Source: CAWGJF01 sp963715745
Lineage (GTDB): Bacteria; Bacteroidota; Ignavibacteria; Ignavibacteriales; Ignavibacteriaceae
DNA length: 64,000 nt
Direction: 5' to 3'
Assembly: GCA_963715745.1 (NCBI GenBank)
Contig: OY970271.1
Coordinates: 3,782,001-3,846,000, forward strand
Program-made: the position numbers and the translations under genes
Shown here: positions 52,935 to 62,105 of the stretch, piece by piece
How the letters are laid out: the number at the start of each line of letters is the position of its first letter
How positions within the stretch are numbered: the stretch's first letter is position 1
The notes under the pieces: model-generated
The model's input: the letters and a program-made list of their open reading frames with translations, nothing else
Databases searched by the model: none
What the model was told of the DNA's origin: nothing

Positions 52935-54629
52935 TCAATCCGGTTTTTCAGCAATTTCCTTAACTTTTTTGACAAGGCTTTTGAGCTCAACATCATATCT
53001 CTCACCTGATTTTCTTACTTTCACTTCGCACTTATTTTCTTTGAGCTTTCTTTCGCCAACAATTATCTGGATCGGCATTCCAAGCAAATCTGCATCATTA
53101 AATTTAAATCCTGCAGCAGCATCCCTATCATCAAATAAAACTTCAAATCCGTTTTTCTGAAGTTCAGCATAAATTCTGTCAGCTTCTTGATTTACTTTTT
53201 CGCTTTTCATATTTAATGCTATTAGCTGAATATCAAACGGTGCAAGAACTTTACTCCACGAAATTCCTTTTTCATCATTGTTTTGTTCAATAAAGCAAGC
53301 CATCACTCTTTCAACTCCTATTCCGTAGCTTCCCATAACAATAGGATGCTCTTCACCAGCTTCGTCAATGTAATTTGCTTTTAAAGCTTCAGAATATTTT
53401 GTGCCGAGTTTGAAAATGTGTCCAAGTTCAATTGCCGTGAAAACCTCAAGTTTACCATCACATAGCGGGCAACCTTCACCTGACTGAACAGTTCTCAGAT
53501 CAGCATATTCAATTTCTTTCACATCTCGACTTAAATCTATTCCACCAATGTGGTAATCATTTTTATTCGCACCACTGAAAAGATTGTTTCTATCTTTCAG
53601 TCTTAGATCAGCAATTACTTTTCCATTAAAACCAATTGGTCCGATCGAACCTGCATCAGCGCCGGTAATCTTTTGTAACTCTTCAGGATGACCCGGACGA
53701 ACATTTCCACCAAGCACTTTTTGCAGTTTTGTTTCATTCACATCATCATTACCCTGCATCAAGATCAATACAGCTTTTTCATTGTGAATGTAAACTCTCG
53801 ACTTTGCACACACAGATTCATCAATCTTCAAAAACTCACAAAGCTCATCAATTGATTTTACATTTGGTGTATGAATTTCATAAATTACTTTGCTTTCTTT
53901 ATCACGTGTAATCAATGAAGGTTTTGAATTTGCAACTTCCGCATTGGCTGCGTAACCGCAGGAAGAACAATATGCAACAGTATCTTCACCTGCATCGGAC
54001 TTAACCATAAATTCTTCAGAGCCGCTTCCACCCATTGCACCGCTCGATGCACCGACAACAAAGTAATTTAATCCGCAGCGATCGAAAATTTTTCTATAAG
54101 CCTGATCGTGAAGTTTATAAGATTTATCCTGCTCGTCCTGGTTTATATCAAATGAATAAGCATCTTTCATTAAAAATTGTCTTCCGCGTATAACCCCGCT
54201 TCTCGGTCTTGCTTCATTCCTGAACTTGGTTTGAATCTGGTACCAGATCTGAGGCATATCTTTATAAGATTTTACAACGTTGCGTGCATGGTAAGTCATT
54301 ATTTCTTCGTGCGTCGGTGCCAAAACATATTCACGATTTTTTATGTGAAAAAGTATATCACCAAAAGCTTCAACTCTCCCGGTTTCCTCCCATATTTCTT
54401 TAGGATTAATTGCAGGCAGATGAAATTCTTGTCCGCCAATTGCATCCATTTCTTCACGGATTATCTGCGAAATTTTTCTAATTACGCGATAACCCAAAGG
54501 CAGAAATGAATAAATTCCAGCAGATAACATCCGAATCATTCCTGCACGAAGCATAAGCACATGACTTTTAACAATTGCATCGGCAGGAACTTCTTTTAAA
54601 GTAGGTACAAAATATTTGCTTAAACGCAT
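52935..54629 (-). CDS. proS: Prolyl-tRNA synthetase
   Basis: A 564-residue class II aminoacyl-tRNA synthetase of the bacterial type. It has motif 2 TKFRNEARPRSGVIRGRQFLMKDAYSF near 133-160 and motif 3 GSYGIGVERVMACF near 441-455. An INS editing domain, which clears misacylated Ala-tRNAPro, lies between them (about 225-405, with GSIGPIGFNGK and NKNDYHIGG), followed by the anticodon-binding domain (about 470-564). The length matches bacterial ProRS with the INS domain. It precedes the U32 peptidase gene upstream on the same strand by 93 bases. Confidence 0.96.
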   Translation of the reverse strand: MRLSKYFVPTLKEVPADAIVKSHVLMLRAGMIRMLSAGIYSFLPLGYRVIRKISQIIREEMDAIGGQEFHLPAINPKEIWEETGRVEAFGDILFHIKNREYVLAPTHEEIMTYHARNVVKSYKDMPQIWYQIQTKFRNEARPRSGVIRGRQFLMKDAYSFDINQDEQDKSYKLHDQAYRKIFDRCGLNYFVVGASSGAMGGSGSEEFMVKSDAGEDTVAYCSSCGYAANAEVANSKPSLITRDKESKVIYEIHTPNVKSIDELCEFLKIDESVCAKSRVYIHNEKAVLILMQGNDDVNETKLQKVLGGNVRPGHPEELQKITGADAGSIGPIGFNGKVIADLRLKDRNNLFSGANKNDYHIGGIDLSRDVKEIEYADLRTVQSGEGCPLCDGKLEVFTAIELGHIFKLGTKYSEALKANYIDEAGEEHPIVMGSYGIGVERVMACFIEQNNDEKGISWSKVLAPFDIQLIALNMKSEKVNQEADRIYAELQKNGFEVLFDDRDAAAGFKFNDADLLGMPIQIIVGERKLKENKCEVKVRKSGERYDVELKSLVKKVKEIAEKPD

Positions 54630-54722
54630 ATCAGTTTTTCATTCGTTTGAATTAGAAAATAAGTTTGTAAAAATAGCTATTTGAAGAGGTTATTCAAAGA
54701 TTGTTCTATTGGTGTGAATAAA

Positions 54723-55976
54723 TCAGAATCTTGATTTTTCAACATTCTTAACTAAATAAACCTGGTCACGTGGTCTTATTAATGATTCGCAACTAAAAGT
54801 AATCTCATCTCCTTTTTCAGCGGATTTATCCGGCAAATCATTTTTCATAAAGGAATCGAGTTTAAGTTCAACAACTCCAGTTGTTTCGCCCATTATAATT
54901 ATTTCATCGTTAACATTTATTTTTCCTGCTTCCAAAAGTATATGAACTATTCCTGATTTTTTATAATAGTTCAATACTTTACCGACGTATTCCTTCCTTT
55001 TTGTTGCCTTGCTTCCGTTTATTCCTGCATAATCTTCCGAAGAAGGTTTGTCAAAATAAAATCCTGCTGAGAAGCCACGGTTGTAAACGGTTTCCAGCTC
55101 ATTAAGAAATTCTTTTTTCTTTTCGATTGTTAACTTCCCATCGAAATAAAGATCAATAGCTTTACGGTAAACAGAAACAGTCTTTGCAACATATTCCGGA
55201 GCTCTTTTTCTTCCTTCAATTTTGAAAGAATCTATTCCCGCTTCAATAAGCTGATCAATAAATTCAATAGTACAAAGATCTTTTGGTGACAAAACATAAT
55301 CATCGCCAACTAATATTGATTTCCCAATTGAGGTACCTTGCCTACCGGCAGGCAGGTCATAAACTTCGTACTCTCTTCTGCAAGGCTGAATACACTCACC
55401 TCTGTTTGCGCTTTTCCCGAAAAGATGATGACTCATAAAACATCTTCCGCTTACAGCAATGCACATCGCACCATGAATAAATGCTTCAATTTCAAGATCG
55501 GTGTTCGCTCTTATCTTTTTTATTTCATCAAGAGAACATTCGCGGGCAAGAACAATTCTCACTGCCCCCAGTTTTTTATAAACCGATGCAGCAAGTGAAT
55601 TTGAAACAGAACCTTGTGTTGAGATACAAAATGAGAAATTATTTTTGTGGCAAAGCTCAGCAACGGCTAAATCCCAGCAGATTATTCTATCAACGTTTGC
55701 TTCTTTAGCCTTTAAAATAATTTCTTCAGCCTCTGTAAGCTCGTTCTCAAAAACAATTGTGTTTAGTGTAAGATAGGATTTTACTTTTTTCGATTTGCAG
55801 ATATCAACTATTTCGTGAAGTTCTTCAATAGAAAAGTTTTTAGCCGCGGCTCGCATATTAAGTTTATCAACACCAAAATAGATTGCATCAGCCCCTGCAT
55901 TTATTGCAGTGTGTAGCATAGTCCGGTTACCTGCCGGAGCCATCAGTTCGGGTTTGTGTCCTGATGAAGTTGTCAT
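54723..55976 (-). CDS. U32 family peptidase
   Basis: A 417-residue protein from the ATG at 55976 (the TTG three codons earlier is an alternative). It has the U32 signature EAFIHGAMCIAVSGRCFMSHHLFGKSANRGECIQPCRREYEV. That signature has Cys residues that in several U32 proteins hold an iron-sulfur cluster, and U32 proteins are increasingly linked to tRNA or ubiquinone hydroxylation (RlhA, TrhP, UbiU/V) rather than proteolysis. A C-terminal beta domain starts near 330. An in-frame DLPAGRQG segment (207-214), encoded by a palindrome, splits YEVY from TSIG and looks like a repeat insertion. The length suggests the TrhP/RlhA-like group. Confidence 0.88.
   Translation of the reverse strand: MTTSSGHKPELMAPAGNRTMLHTAINAGADAIYFGVDKLNMRAAAKNFSIEELHEIVDICKSKKVKSYLTLNTIVFENELTEAEEIILKAKEANVDRIICWDLAVAELCHKNNFSFCISTQGSVSNSLAASVYKKLGAVRIVLARECSLDEIKKIRANTDLEIEAFIHGAMCIAVSGRCFMSHHLFGKSANRGECIQPCRREYEVYDLPAGRQGTSIGKSILVGDDYVLSPKDLCTIEFIDQLIEAGIDSFKIEGRKRAPEYVAKTVSVYRKAIDLYFDGKLTIEKKKEFLNELETVYNRGFSAGFYFDKPSSEDYAGINGSKATKRKEYVGKVLNYYKKSGIVHILLEAGKINVNDEIIIMGETTGVVELKLDSFMKNDLPDKSAEKGDEITFSCESLIRPRDQVYLVKNVEKSRF
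55335..55358. repeat. Palindrome inserted in frame in the U32 peptidase gene
   Basis: On the coding strand the segment encodes DLPAGRQG(T). The DNA ACCTTGCCTACCGGCAGGCAGGT is an imperfect palindrome around CCGG. The same sort of palindrome (ACCTGCTTACCTGCAGGCAAGCT) lies at 4540-4562. LPAGRQG-type insertions are known as in-frame repeats in some bacterial groups. Confidence 0.7.
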
Positions 55977-56048
55977 ATGTAACAATTATTTAAAAAGAAA
56001 AAGCACGCAAATAAGTATTTATAAAATGATATTTACGTGCTTTAATAT

Positions 56049-57299
56049 TTACTTACTTTTTTTCTCCCATATCTGGGCAAGCTCAACAATAACTTTTACA
56101 GCCATTTCCATATCTTGAACAGCAACCCATTCAAGCTGTGAATGGAAACTATGTTCACCTGCAAAAATATTAGGAGTCGGCAATCCCATAAATGATAATC
56201 GAGAACCATCCGTGCCGCCGCGAATCGGATGCATTATCGGTTTAATTCCAAGATTTTTCATTGCCTGCACAGCAAATTTTGTTACTTGCGGATGTTTCTT
56301 CAATACTTCCCACATATTCCTGTATTGTTCAATTACCTTGAACTCAAATTTAGCACCGGGGAATTTGGCAACTGCTTTTTTAGCAAGCTGTTCAAGAAGT
56401 TTTTCATACTCTTTCAGCTTTGGAGTTTCAAAATCCCTGATAATTATTTTTATCGTTGTAACTTCCTCAAGTCCGTTCATAGTTGTGCAGTGAACATATC
56501 CCTGTCTCTTTTCAGTTGTTTCGGGAGATAATCTTTTCTTTGGAAGACTGTCAATAAATGCTGCAGCTACTTTTAATGAATTAATCATCTGGTTTTTTGC
56601 ATAACCGGGATGAATATTTTTCCCGATAAATTTTAAAACAACCATGTCTGCACTGAATGTTTCAGATTCTACTTCTCCCTTGCTTGAACCATCAACTGTG
56701 TAGCCGTATTTAGCTCCAAGTTTTTTAAGATCGATTTTTTCTGTTCCCCTTCCAACTTCTTCATCAGGAGTAAAACAAATCTTTATCGTTCCGTGCTTTA
56801 CTTCAGGATGTTTCAGAAAATAATTTACTGCATCCATAATTTCAGCAACGCCAGCTTTGTTATCTGCTCCAAGCAAAGTGCTTCCGTCGGTAGTGATAAT
56901 ATCATAACCTCTCATATCTTTTAAATCAGGATTTTCTTTTGCTTTTATTACCCAGCCGCCCTTCGGAAGTTTTATATCGCCGCCTTTATAGTTTTTATGA
57001 ATAACCGGTTTGACATCTTTTCCTGTTACTGCAGGCGAAGTATCAACGTGAGCAATGAATGCAATTGGTGGAACTTTCTTTTTTGTATTTGATGGAATTG
57101 TCGCCATCACATAGCCCCATTTATCCATTGCTGCATCTTTCAATCCCATCCTTTTTAATTCCTTGGCAAGATCAGCAGAAAGTTTTTTCTGTTTTTCAGT
57201 ACTCGGGAAACTTGTGGATTCTTCATCTGATTGAGTATCATACTTAACATACTTCAGAAATCTGTCAACTGCAGTAAATTTATATTTTGGATCGAACAT
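56049..57299 (-). CDS. pepT: Peptidase T (tripeptide aminopeptidase)
   Basis: A 416-residue M20B zinc peptidase that removes the N-terminal residue of tripeptides in the cytoplasm. The metal ligands and catalytic residues are visible: His in AHVDTSP near 84, Asp in LGADNKAGVAE, Glu in TPDEEVGRGTE (base and ligand), Asp in YTVDGSSKGEVE, and His in GEHSFHSQLEW near the C-terminus. The start ATG follows AGGAGG. It is possibly coordinated with the TPPII-like peptidase and OPT transporter, but stands in its own unit. Confidence 0.95.
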   Translation of the reverse strand: MFDPKYKFTAVDRFLKYVKYDTQSDEESTSFPSTEKQKKLSADLAKELKRMGLKDAAMDKWGYVMATIPSNTKKKVPPIAFIAHVDTSPAVTGKDVKPVIHKNYKGGDIKLPKGGWVIKAKENPDLKDMRGYDIITTDGSTLLGADNKAGVAEIMDAVNYFLKHPEVKHGTIKICFTPDEEVGRGTEKIDLKKLGAKYGYTVDGSSKGEVESETFSADMVVLKFIGKNIHPGYAKNQMINSLKVAAAFIDSLPKKRLSPETTEKRQGYVHCTTMNGLEEVTTIKIIIRDFETPKLKEYEKLLEQLAKKAVAKFPGAKFEFKVIEQYRNMWEVLKKHPQVTKFAVQAMKNLGIKPIMHPIRGGTDGSRLSFMGLPTPNIFAGEHSFHSQLEWVAVQDMEMAVKVIVELAQIWEKKSK

Positions 57300-57335
57300 A
57301 AATCCTCCTTGATTTGGATTAAAGAAAATTAATTA

Positions 57336-58484
57336 TCAATTTTTAATTTTATCATTCTCCGGTTTGGTTTCCGGTGGAATAACCTCTTTAATAATTTCAC
57401 AACCTTTTTCATCAACCTTAACTCCTGCCGGAGTCTCAGGACATTGATCGAGGTAATCAGGAACTCCATCAAGATCTGAATCAACCGGACAGCCGTTTTT
57501 ATCTACATCAACATTGTACGGAGTATCAGGACATTTATCCAAATAATCAGGAACGCCGTCGGCATCGAGATCAAAAGGACAGCCATATTCATCAACTGAA
57601 ACTCCTTTAGGAGTACCTATACAAAGATCGGTATAATCTGCAACTCCGTCACCATCAGAATCCATTGCACAACCATTGGAATTTACCCGGACACCTTTCG
57701 GTGTACCCGGACATTGATCCAGATAATCAGCAACACCATCATTATCAGAATCAATTGCACAACCGAATTCATCAACTTTAATTCCTGCCGGTGTATTCGG
57801 ACACATATCTTTTGAATCTATTACTCCGTCTTCATCAGTATCAAATTCAGTAAGGAATGAATAAGTGATTCCCCCAGCAATTGTGAAAAACAAATCATTG
57901 CCTGTTCCGATTGCCTTATCATCCAACCAGCTATTCGGACTTATCTGCGCTCCAATGTCGAAAGTTGCAGAAAGATTTTCTGTTAAAGGATAGTGAACTC
58001 CAAACTCAGCATTGTAATTAACTTCGGTTCTGCTGTATCTTCCATTTTCGTTATTTGCTAATTTTATTCCTCCATCGCCTCTCGGATCAAAAGTCAGACT
58101 GGATATTCCGGCAAAGAAGTATGGAAATAATTCATCGTTATTTATAGAAAGAATAAAAACTCCACCGAGTCCTATTGAAGAAATATTCGTTCTGAATTCC
58201 GTCGGAGTAATTGCTTCATCACTTCCGCTTAAAAAACCAGCATTGCCGAATAACCTGATTCCAAATCCGCTTGAAATTTTTGCAGGGAAGAAATAGTCAA
58301 GCGAAAATTTTCCCAAATAATCAATTCCTAATCCGCTGTAATCTGTGTTCGCAAGAGTAATTCCGCCTTCAACCGAAAGTGCTAAAGTTCCTGAAAAAGG
58401 ATTGTACTTTTGCGTTTTAACTTGTGAGTATGCTGAGCCAAATGATAAAAAAATTATGAGGAGAAATACTGAAAGATATCTCAT
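57336..58484 (-). CDS. Outer-membrane barrel with thrombospondin type 3 repeats
   Basis: A 382-residue protein. A signal peptide (YLSVFLLIIFLSFGSAYSQ) precedes an eight-stranded barrel-like region (about 30-210). Five TSP type 3 repeats of 27-28 residues follow (about 212-360), each with DxDxDGVxDYxDxCPxTPxGVxVDxxGC; they bind calcium through the Asp-rich loops and carry paired cysteines. This is the OmpA/OprF arrangement, but the usual C-terminal OmpA peptidoglycan-binding domain is missing; the protein ends with a short Pro/Glu-rich tail. It may be a structural surface protein or a truncated relative. Confidence 0.82.
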   Translation of the reverse strand: MRYLSVFLLIIFLSFGSAYSQVKTQKYNPFSGTLALSVEGGITLANTDYSGLGIDYLGKFSLDYFFPAKISSGFGIRLFGNAGFLSGSDEAITPTEFRTNISSIGLGGVFILSINNDELFPYFFAGISSLTFDPRGDGGIKLANNENGRYSRTEVNYNAEFGVHYPLTENLSATFDIGAQISPNSWLDDKAIGTGNDLFFTIAGGITYSFLTEFDTDEDGVIDSKDMCPNTPAGIKVDEFGCAIDSDNDGVADYLDQCPGTPKGVRVNSNGCAMDSDGDGVADYTDLCIGTPKGVSVDEYGCPFDLDADGVPDYLDKCPDTPYNVDVDKNGCPVDSDLDGVPDYLDQCPETPAGVKVDEKGCEIIKEVIPPETKPENDKIKN

Positions 58485-58678
58485 TCAATTGCTGTTAAAT
58501 TTGATTTTGATTCGCAAATTTAACGGTATTTGCTGTTGTAACAAAGTTTAATAAAAAAGTATACCATCATCATAATAGAAGTAAATTGAAATAATTTTTA
58601 CAAGAAATTCTTATTAAATGTTTTGCTATAAAAGTTTGTAATTACTACATTATTTCTGAAAATTAATAAGGATGGGAT

Positions 58679-59152
58679 TTGATTGCCACACAATCGGCAG
58701 TTCTTCTTTTTTATATCGATTGGAATATTGATCTGGAAGGTCCACCTGAGCCGGATTATTTATATTATAAAGTAAGGTCTAAGAATGGAAACAGGACATC
58801 TGATGAGTTTTCTAACACGGTTAAAGTCGCAGGACCCGGAGAGTTTGGGAAGGAAATATCAGGGGATGATCTAAATACTGAAGAAAACTTTAATTATCAA
58901 TTAAATCAGAACTACCCCAATCCTTTTAATCCAACTACTGTAATATCTTTTTCAATTCAAAAAGAAGCATTTGTGACTTTAACTATATTTGACATATTGG
59001 GAAATAATTTAACCACTCTCATAAGCGAAAAACTTAATGCTGGATACCATTCGGTTAAATTTAATGGAAGTAAATTAAATAGTGGTATTTACTTTTACGA
59101 AATAAGAACCGACAATTTTAGAGAAGTTAAGAAACTTGTCATAGCCAAGTAA
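58679..59152 (+). pseudogene. Truncated T9SS cargo remnant (FN3 tail plus sorting domain)
   Basis: A frame of 157 codons opens from a TTG with no signal peptide. It starts part way through a fibronectin type III-like region (PDYLYYKVRSKNGNRTSDEFSNTVKV) and goes straight to a complete T9SS type A sorting domain (NYPNPFNPTTVI to KKLVIAK). A short ATG frame just upstream (58672) is in another frame and stops after 19 codons, consistent with an indel. The remnant lies in the gap upstream of the PQQ-like cargo gene. It is most likely the 3' end of a decayed secreted protein. Confidence 0.72.
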
Positions 59153-59211
59153 TTATAATTGATCATATTAATGGCGGGAGTTCTAAATCGCTTTTATTAT
59201 TAAGGTAGTTT

Positions 59212-60774
59212 ATGAAAAATATAAATACGCTAATCAAAATAGTTTTTATTGCATTTTTTTATGCTGGTTTTTGTTATTCCCAACAACAACATCATATACA
59301 TTGGCCATCACTGGCTGATTCACCATGGCCATTCGTCAGGGGAGATATGCAGGCAACCGGAAGAAGTAGTTTTGTTGGACCAAACACAAATCATATTATC
59401 TGGCAAAAAGATATGCCCCTCGGTGTTATTTACGGTCCTGTAATCGGATATAATGATATACTATACACTGGTGAAAATTCCGTTTATGCAGGCGGAATCA
59501 ATTTCTTTTATGCCATTGATAAGAATGGACAGGATTTATGGCAATTTGAAACTGAGACATTTTTTGCAAACAATATCGCTCCAATCATTGCAAAAGACTC
59601 AACTATCTACTTTGGTTCTGCTAACAAAAGTATATATGCATTATATCCGAATGGCGAACTAAAATGGCAGCTTCATAATATTATTTATGGCACACCGCAT
59701 TGTTACATAACCCTATCCAAAAATGGTGACTTATATGTACCTTCTGCTGATACAGTGGTAATAATTGATCCGTCAGGTGGAATAAAGGAAAAAAGAATTA
59801 TTGAAGGGTTAAAGGGAAGATCTTATATATTTTCCACCGGCGGCGATACAGTTTTTTATTTTACCGGGGGTGGAGGCGAATTCGTTCCGGGAAATTTAAA
59901 TGCATCAACAATTAATGGCGACTTATTATGGAGCTATGAATTTGCATCACATAATTTGGGAACACCTGTTGTGGATAATTTAAACAGAGTTTATGTTTTT
60001 GGTAAGGATATTGAGCCTCCAAATCATTTCTTTCTTTATTGTATCGGTCCAGATGGTTTGCTTGTTTGGAAGTATCAGGTGGATCGATATGAAGATTACT
60101 CTTCACCAACAATTGATAATAATGGGAACATTATTTTTCCCTCTATTACAAATCCGGATTCAAAAAACTATATTACCTCATTGAATTACAATGGTAATGT
60201 GAATTGGATAACGCAATTACTTGACGACTTTTTTTTAAGCATTGTCGATCATGGATTAGTTTGTGACGATGATGGTAAAATTTATTGCGGTGCCACATCC
60301 GAAGGCTTTTTTTATTGCCTGAACAATGATGGCGAGGTTCTTTGGTCAATTTACCTGGAAGGATATGATTATGATTCTTCGCCTGCAATTGGTTCTGATG
60401 GTACGCTATACATCGGAACTCATCAAAGTTCAACTTTTCAACAACATGTAAGAAATTTAATAGCAATAAGAGATACAGTAACATCTGTGGAAGAGCATGA
60501 AGACGGAAGTTTGAATTACAAACTGGAGCAAAACTACCCGAATCCATTCAATCCAATTTCGACAATTTCATATTCCATTAAACAAGACGGTTTAGTTTCA
60601 TTAAAAATATATGATGTTTTAGGAAAAGAAGTTACAACATTAGTACACGAGAATGAACCTGCTGGATATTATTCTGTTGAATTTAATGCTTCAGATTTAT
60701 CAAGCGGAATTTATTTCTATACACTTACTTCAGGTAACTTTAAGGAAACTAAGAAATTAATTTTGCTGAAGTAG
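59212..60774 (+). CDS. T9SS cargo: PQQ-like beta-propeller protein
   Basis: A 520-residue secreted protein. A signal peptide (IKIVFIAFFYAGFCYSQ) is followed by a PQQ-like/quinoprotein-type propeller (about 40-430) with recurring WQF/WQL/WSY lines and DKNGQDLWQFETE, YALYPNGELKWQL, DNDGEVLWSI-like repeats. No PQQ-binding residues can be assigned, so it may be a non-enzymatic scaffold of the BamB type. It ends with a T9SS type A sorting domain (NYPNPFNPISTI to KKLILLK). It follows the truncated remnant and is closed by a hairpin terminator. Confidence 0.86.
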   Translation: MKNINTLIKIVFIAFFYAGFCYSQQQHHIHWPSLADSPWPFVRGDMQATGRSSFVGPNTNHIIWQKDMPLGVIYGPVIGYNDILYTGENSVYAGGINFFYAIDKNGQDLWQFETETFFANNIAPIIAKDSTIYFGSANKSIYALYPNGELKWQLHNIIYGTPHCYITLSKNGDLYVPSADTVVIIDPSGGIKEKRIIEGLKGRSYIFSTGGDTVFYFTGGGGEFVPGNLNASTINGDLLWSYEFASHNLGTPVVDNLNRVYVFGKDIEPPNHFFLYCIGPDGLLVWKYQVDRYEDYSSPTIDNNGNIIFPSITNPDSKNYITSLNYNGNVNWITQLLDDFFLSIVDHGLVCDDDGKIYCGATSEGFFYCLNNDGEVLWSIYLEGYDYDSSPAIGSDGTLYIGTHQSSTFQQHVRNLIAIRDTVTSVEEHEDGSLNYKLEQNYPNPFNPISTISYSIKQDGLVSLKIYDVLGKEVTTLVHENEPAGYYSVEFNASDLSSGIYFYTLTSGNFKETKKLILLK

Positions 60775-60794
60775 AGACTACAATACACATAATT

Positions 60795-60827
60795 AGATAT
60801 ACCAGATTTATAAAATCTGGTATATCT
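60795..60827. terminator. Bidirectional hairpin between convergent genes
   Basis: A perfect 15-base-pair stem AGATATACCAGATTT / AAATCTGGTATATCT (60795-60809 and 60813-60827) with a 3-base loop lies between the convergent PQQ-like gene and gmd. No long T-run follows, but the arms are AT-rich enough to serve both. Confidence 0.75.
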
Positions 60828-61954
60828 TAATAACCTCTTCTCAATACTTTATCCATATCAGCTTTTATCATCAGCTTAACGAGATCTTCAAATTTTGTTT
60901 TTGCTTTCCAGCCAAGAAGTTTTTTGGCTTTTGAAGGATCGCCAATGAGCAAATCAACTTCCGTAGGACGGTAGTAGTGCGGATCGATTTCAACAACTGT
61001 ATTTCCTTTTTTTAATTTGCTGCTGAAATCTTTTAAATAACTTTTTTTGTTGGAAGAATATGAAATAAGCTTTTTTGCTTTATCAAGATTTACCGATTTG
61101 ACAACTCCCTTTTCATTTGCTCCTTTTCCTTTCCATTCCAGTTCAATCCCGAGATTCCCAAAGCTCAGTTCAGCAAATTCTCTTACTTTTCTTGTCACAC
61201 CCGTTGCAAGAACAAAATCATCTGCATTTTTATGCTGAAGAATTTTCCACATTCCCTCACAGTATTCAGGTGCAAAACCCCAGTCGCGCTTTGCATTTAA
61301 ATTTCCTAACAAAAGTTTACTCTGAATACCGGCAGCGATCCTGGAGGCAGCACGCGTGATTTTTCGTGTTACAAATGTTTCACCTCTTCTTGGAGATTCA
61401 TGGTTAAACAAAATTCCATTCGATGCAAAAATGTTGTAAGCTTCACGGTAATTGACGATTATCCAGTACCCGTAAAGTTTTGCAACTCCGTACGGTGAAC
61501 GTGGGTAAAAGGGAGTCTTTTCACTTTGCGGTACTTCCTGTGCTTTGCCATAAAGTTCACTAGTGGATGCCTGGTAGAATTTCACTTTTCTTAATCCGAC
61601 TTCACGGATTGCATCAAGAAATCTTAAAGTTCCAAGTGCATCAACCTGGGCCGTGTAATCAGGAATTTCAAAAGAGACTTTTACGTGACTTTGTGCAGCA
61701 AGATTATAAATTTCATCCGGTTCAATCTTTTCCAGAAGACGGTTCAGGTTGCTTGTATCAACAAGATCACCATAGTGAAGAAACATTTTTTTATTTAGGA
61801 TTTCAGGATCGTTATAAAGATGATCAATTCTTCCCGTATTAAAAGAACTGCTTCTCCTTATAATTCCGTGGACTTCATAACCTTTCTTTAACAGGATTTC
61901 TGTTAAGTAGCTTCCGTCCTGTCCGGTAATGCCGGTTATTAATGCGCGTTTCAT
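60827..61954 (-). CDS. gmd: GDP-mannose 4,6-dehydratase
   Basis: A 375-residue short-chain dehydrogenase that turns GDP-D-mannose into GDP-4-keto-6-deoxy-D-mannose, the first step to GDP-L-fucose and related sugars. The N-terminal ALITGITGQDGSYLTEILLKKGYEVHGIIRRSSSFNT carries the NADP Rossmann motif. ASTSELYGKAQEVPQSE and YPRSPYGVAKLYGYW hold the Ser/Thr-Glu-Tyr-Lys catalytic set. FNHESPRRGETFVTRKI is the family signature. I use the ATG at 61954 rather than a TTG two codons upstream. The downstream enzyme gene (fcl) lies upstream in transcription order, so both form the GDP-fucose pair. Confidence 0.95.
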   Translation of the reverse strand: MKRALITGITGQDGSYLTEILLKKGYEVHGIIRRSSSFNTGRIDHLYNDPEILNKKMFLHYGDLVDTSNLNRLLEKIEPDEIYNLAAQSHVKVSFEIPDYTAQVDALGTLRFLDAIREVGLRKVKFYQASTSELYGKAQEVPQSEKTPFYPRSPYGVAKLYGYWIIVNYREAYNIFASNGILFNHESPRRGETFVTRKITRAASRIAAGIQSKLLLGNLNAKRDWGFAPEYCEGMWKILQHKNADDFVLATGVTRKVREFAELSFGNLGIELEWKGKGANEKGVVKSVNLDKAKKLISYSSNKKSYLKDFSSKLKKGNTVVEIDPHYYRPTEVDLLIGDPSKAKKLLGWKAKTKFEDLVKLMIKADMDKVLRRGY

Positions 61955-62014
61955 AGGCAATTAAGTTGTGAATTTTTCATTTTACATTCTTTAGTTAAGA
62001 CAATGGAATACGGA

Positions 62015-62070
62015 TTAAACTGATACAACTGATACAACTGATTTAAACTGATTTAAACTGATTTTTAAAT
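62015..62070. repeat. Tandem AACTGAT(AC/TTTA) repeat array
   Basis: Five copies of an AACTGAT-headed unit of 9-11 bases stand head to tail (AACTGATAC twice, AACTGATTTA twice, then AACTGATTTTTA). The array is flanked by CGGATT and AATCCG and followed by TTATCCGTC...ATCAGTCTGATCCG. It lies in the gap between gmd and fcl. It looks like a mini-satellite or repeat relic. Confidence 0.7.
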
Positions 62071-62105
62071 CCGTGATTATCCGTCTAATCAGTCTGATCC
62101 GTGTT

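Noticed and set aside
60173..60547. 124-codon frame opposite the PQQ-like cargo gene
   Set aside because: Histidine/leucine-rich composition typical of an antisense shadow; the cargo gene is clearly real.
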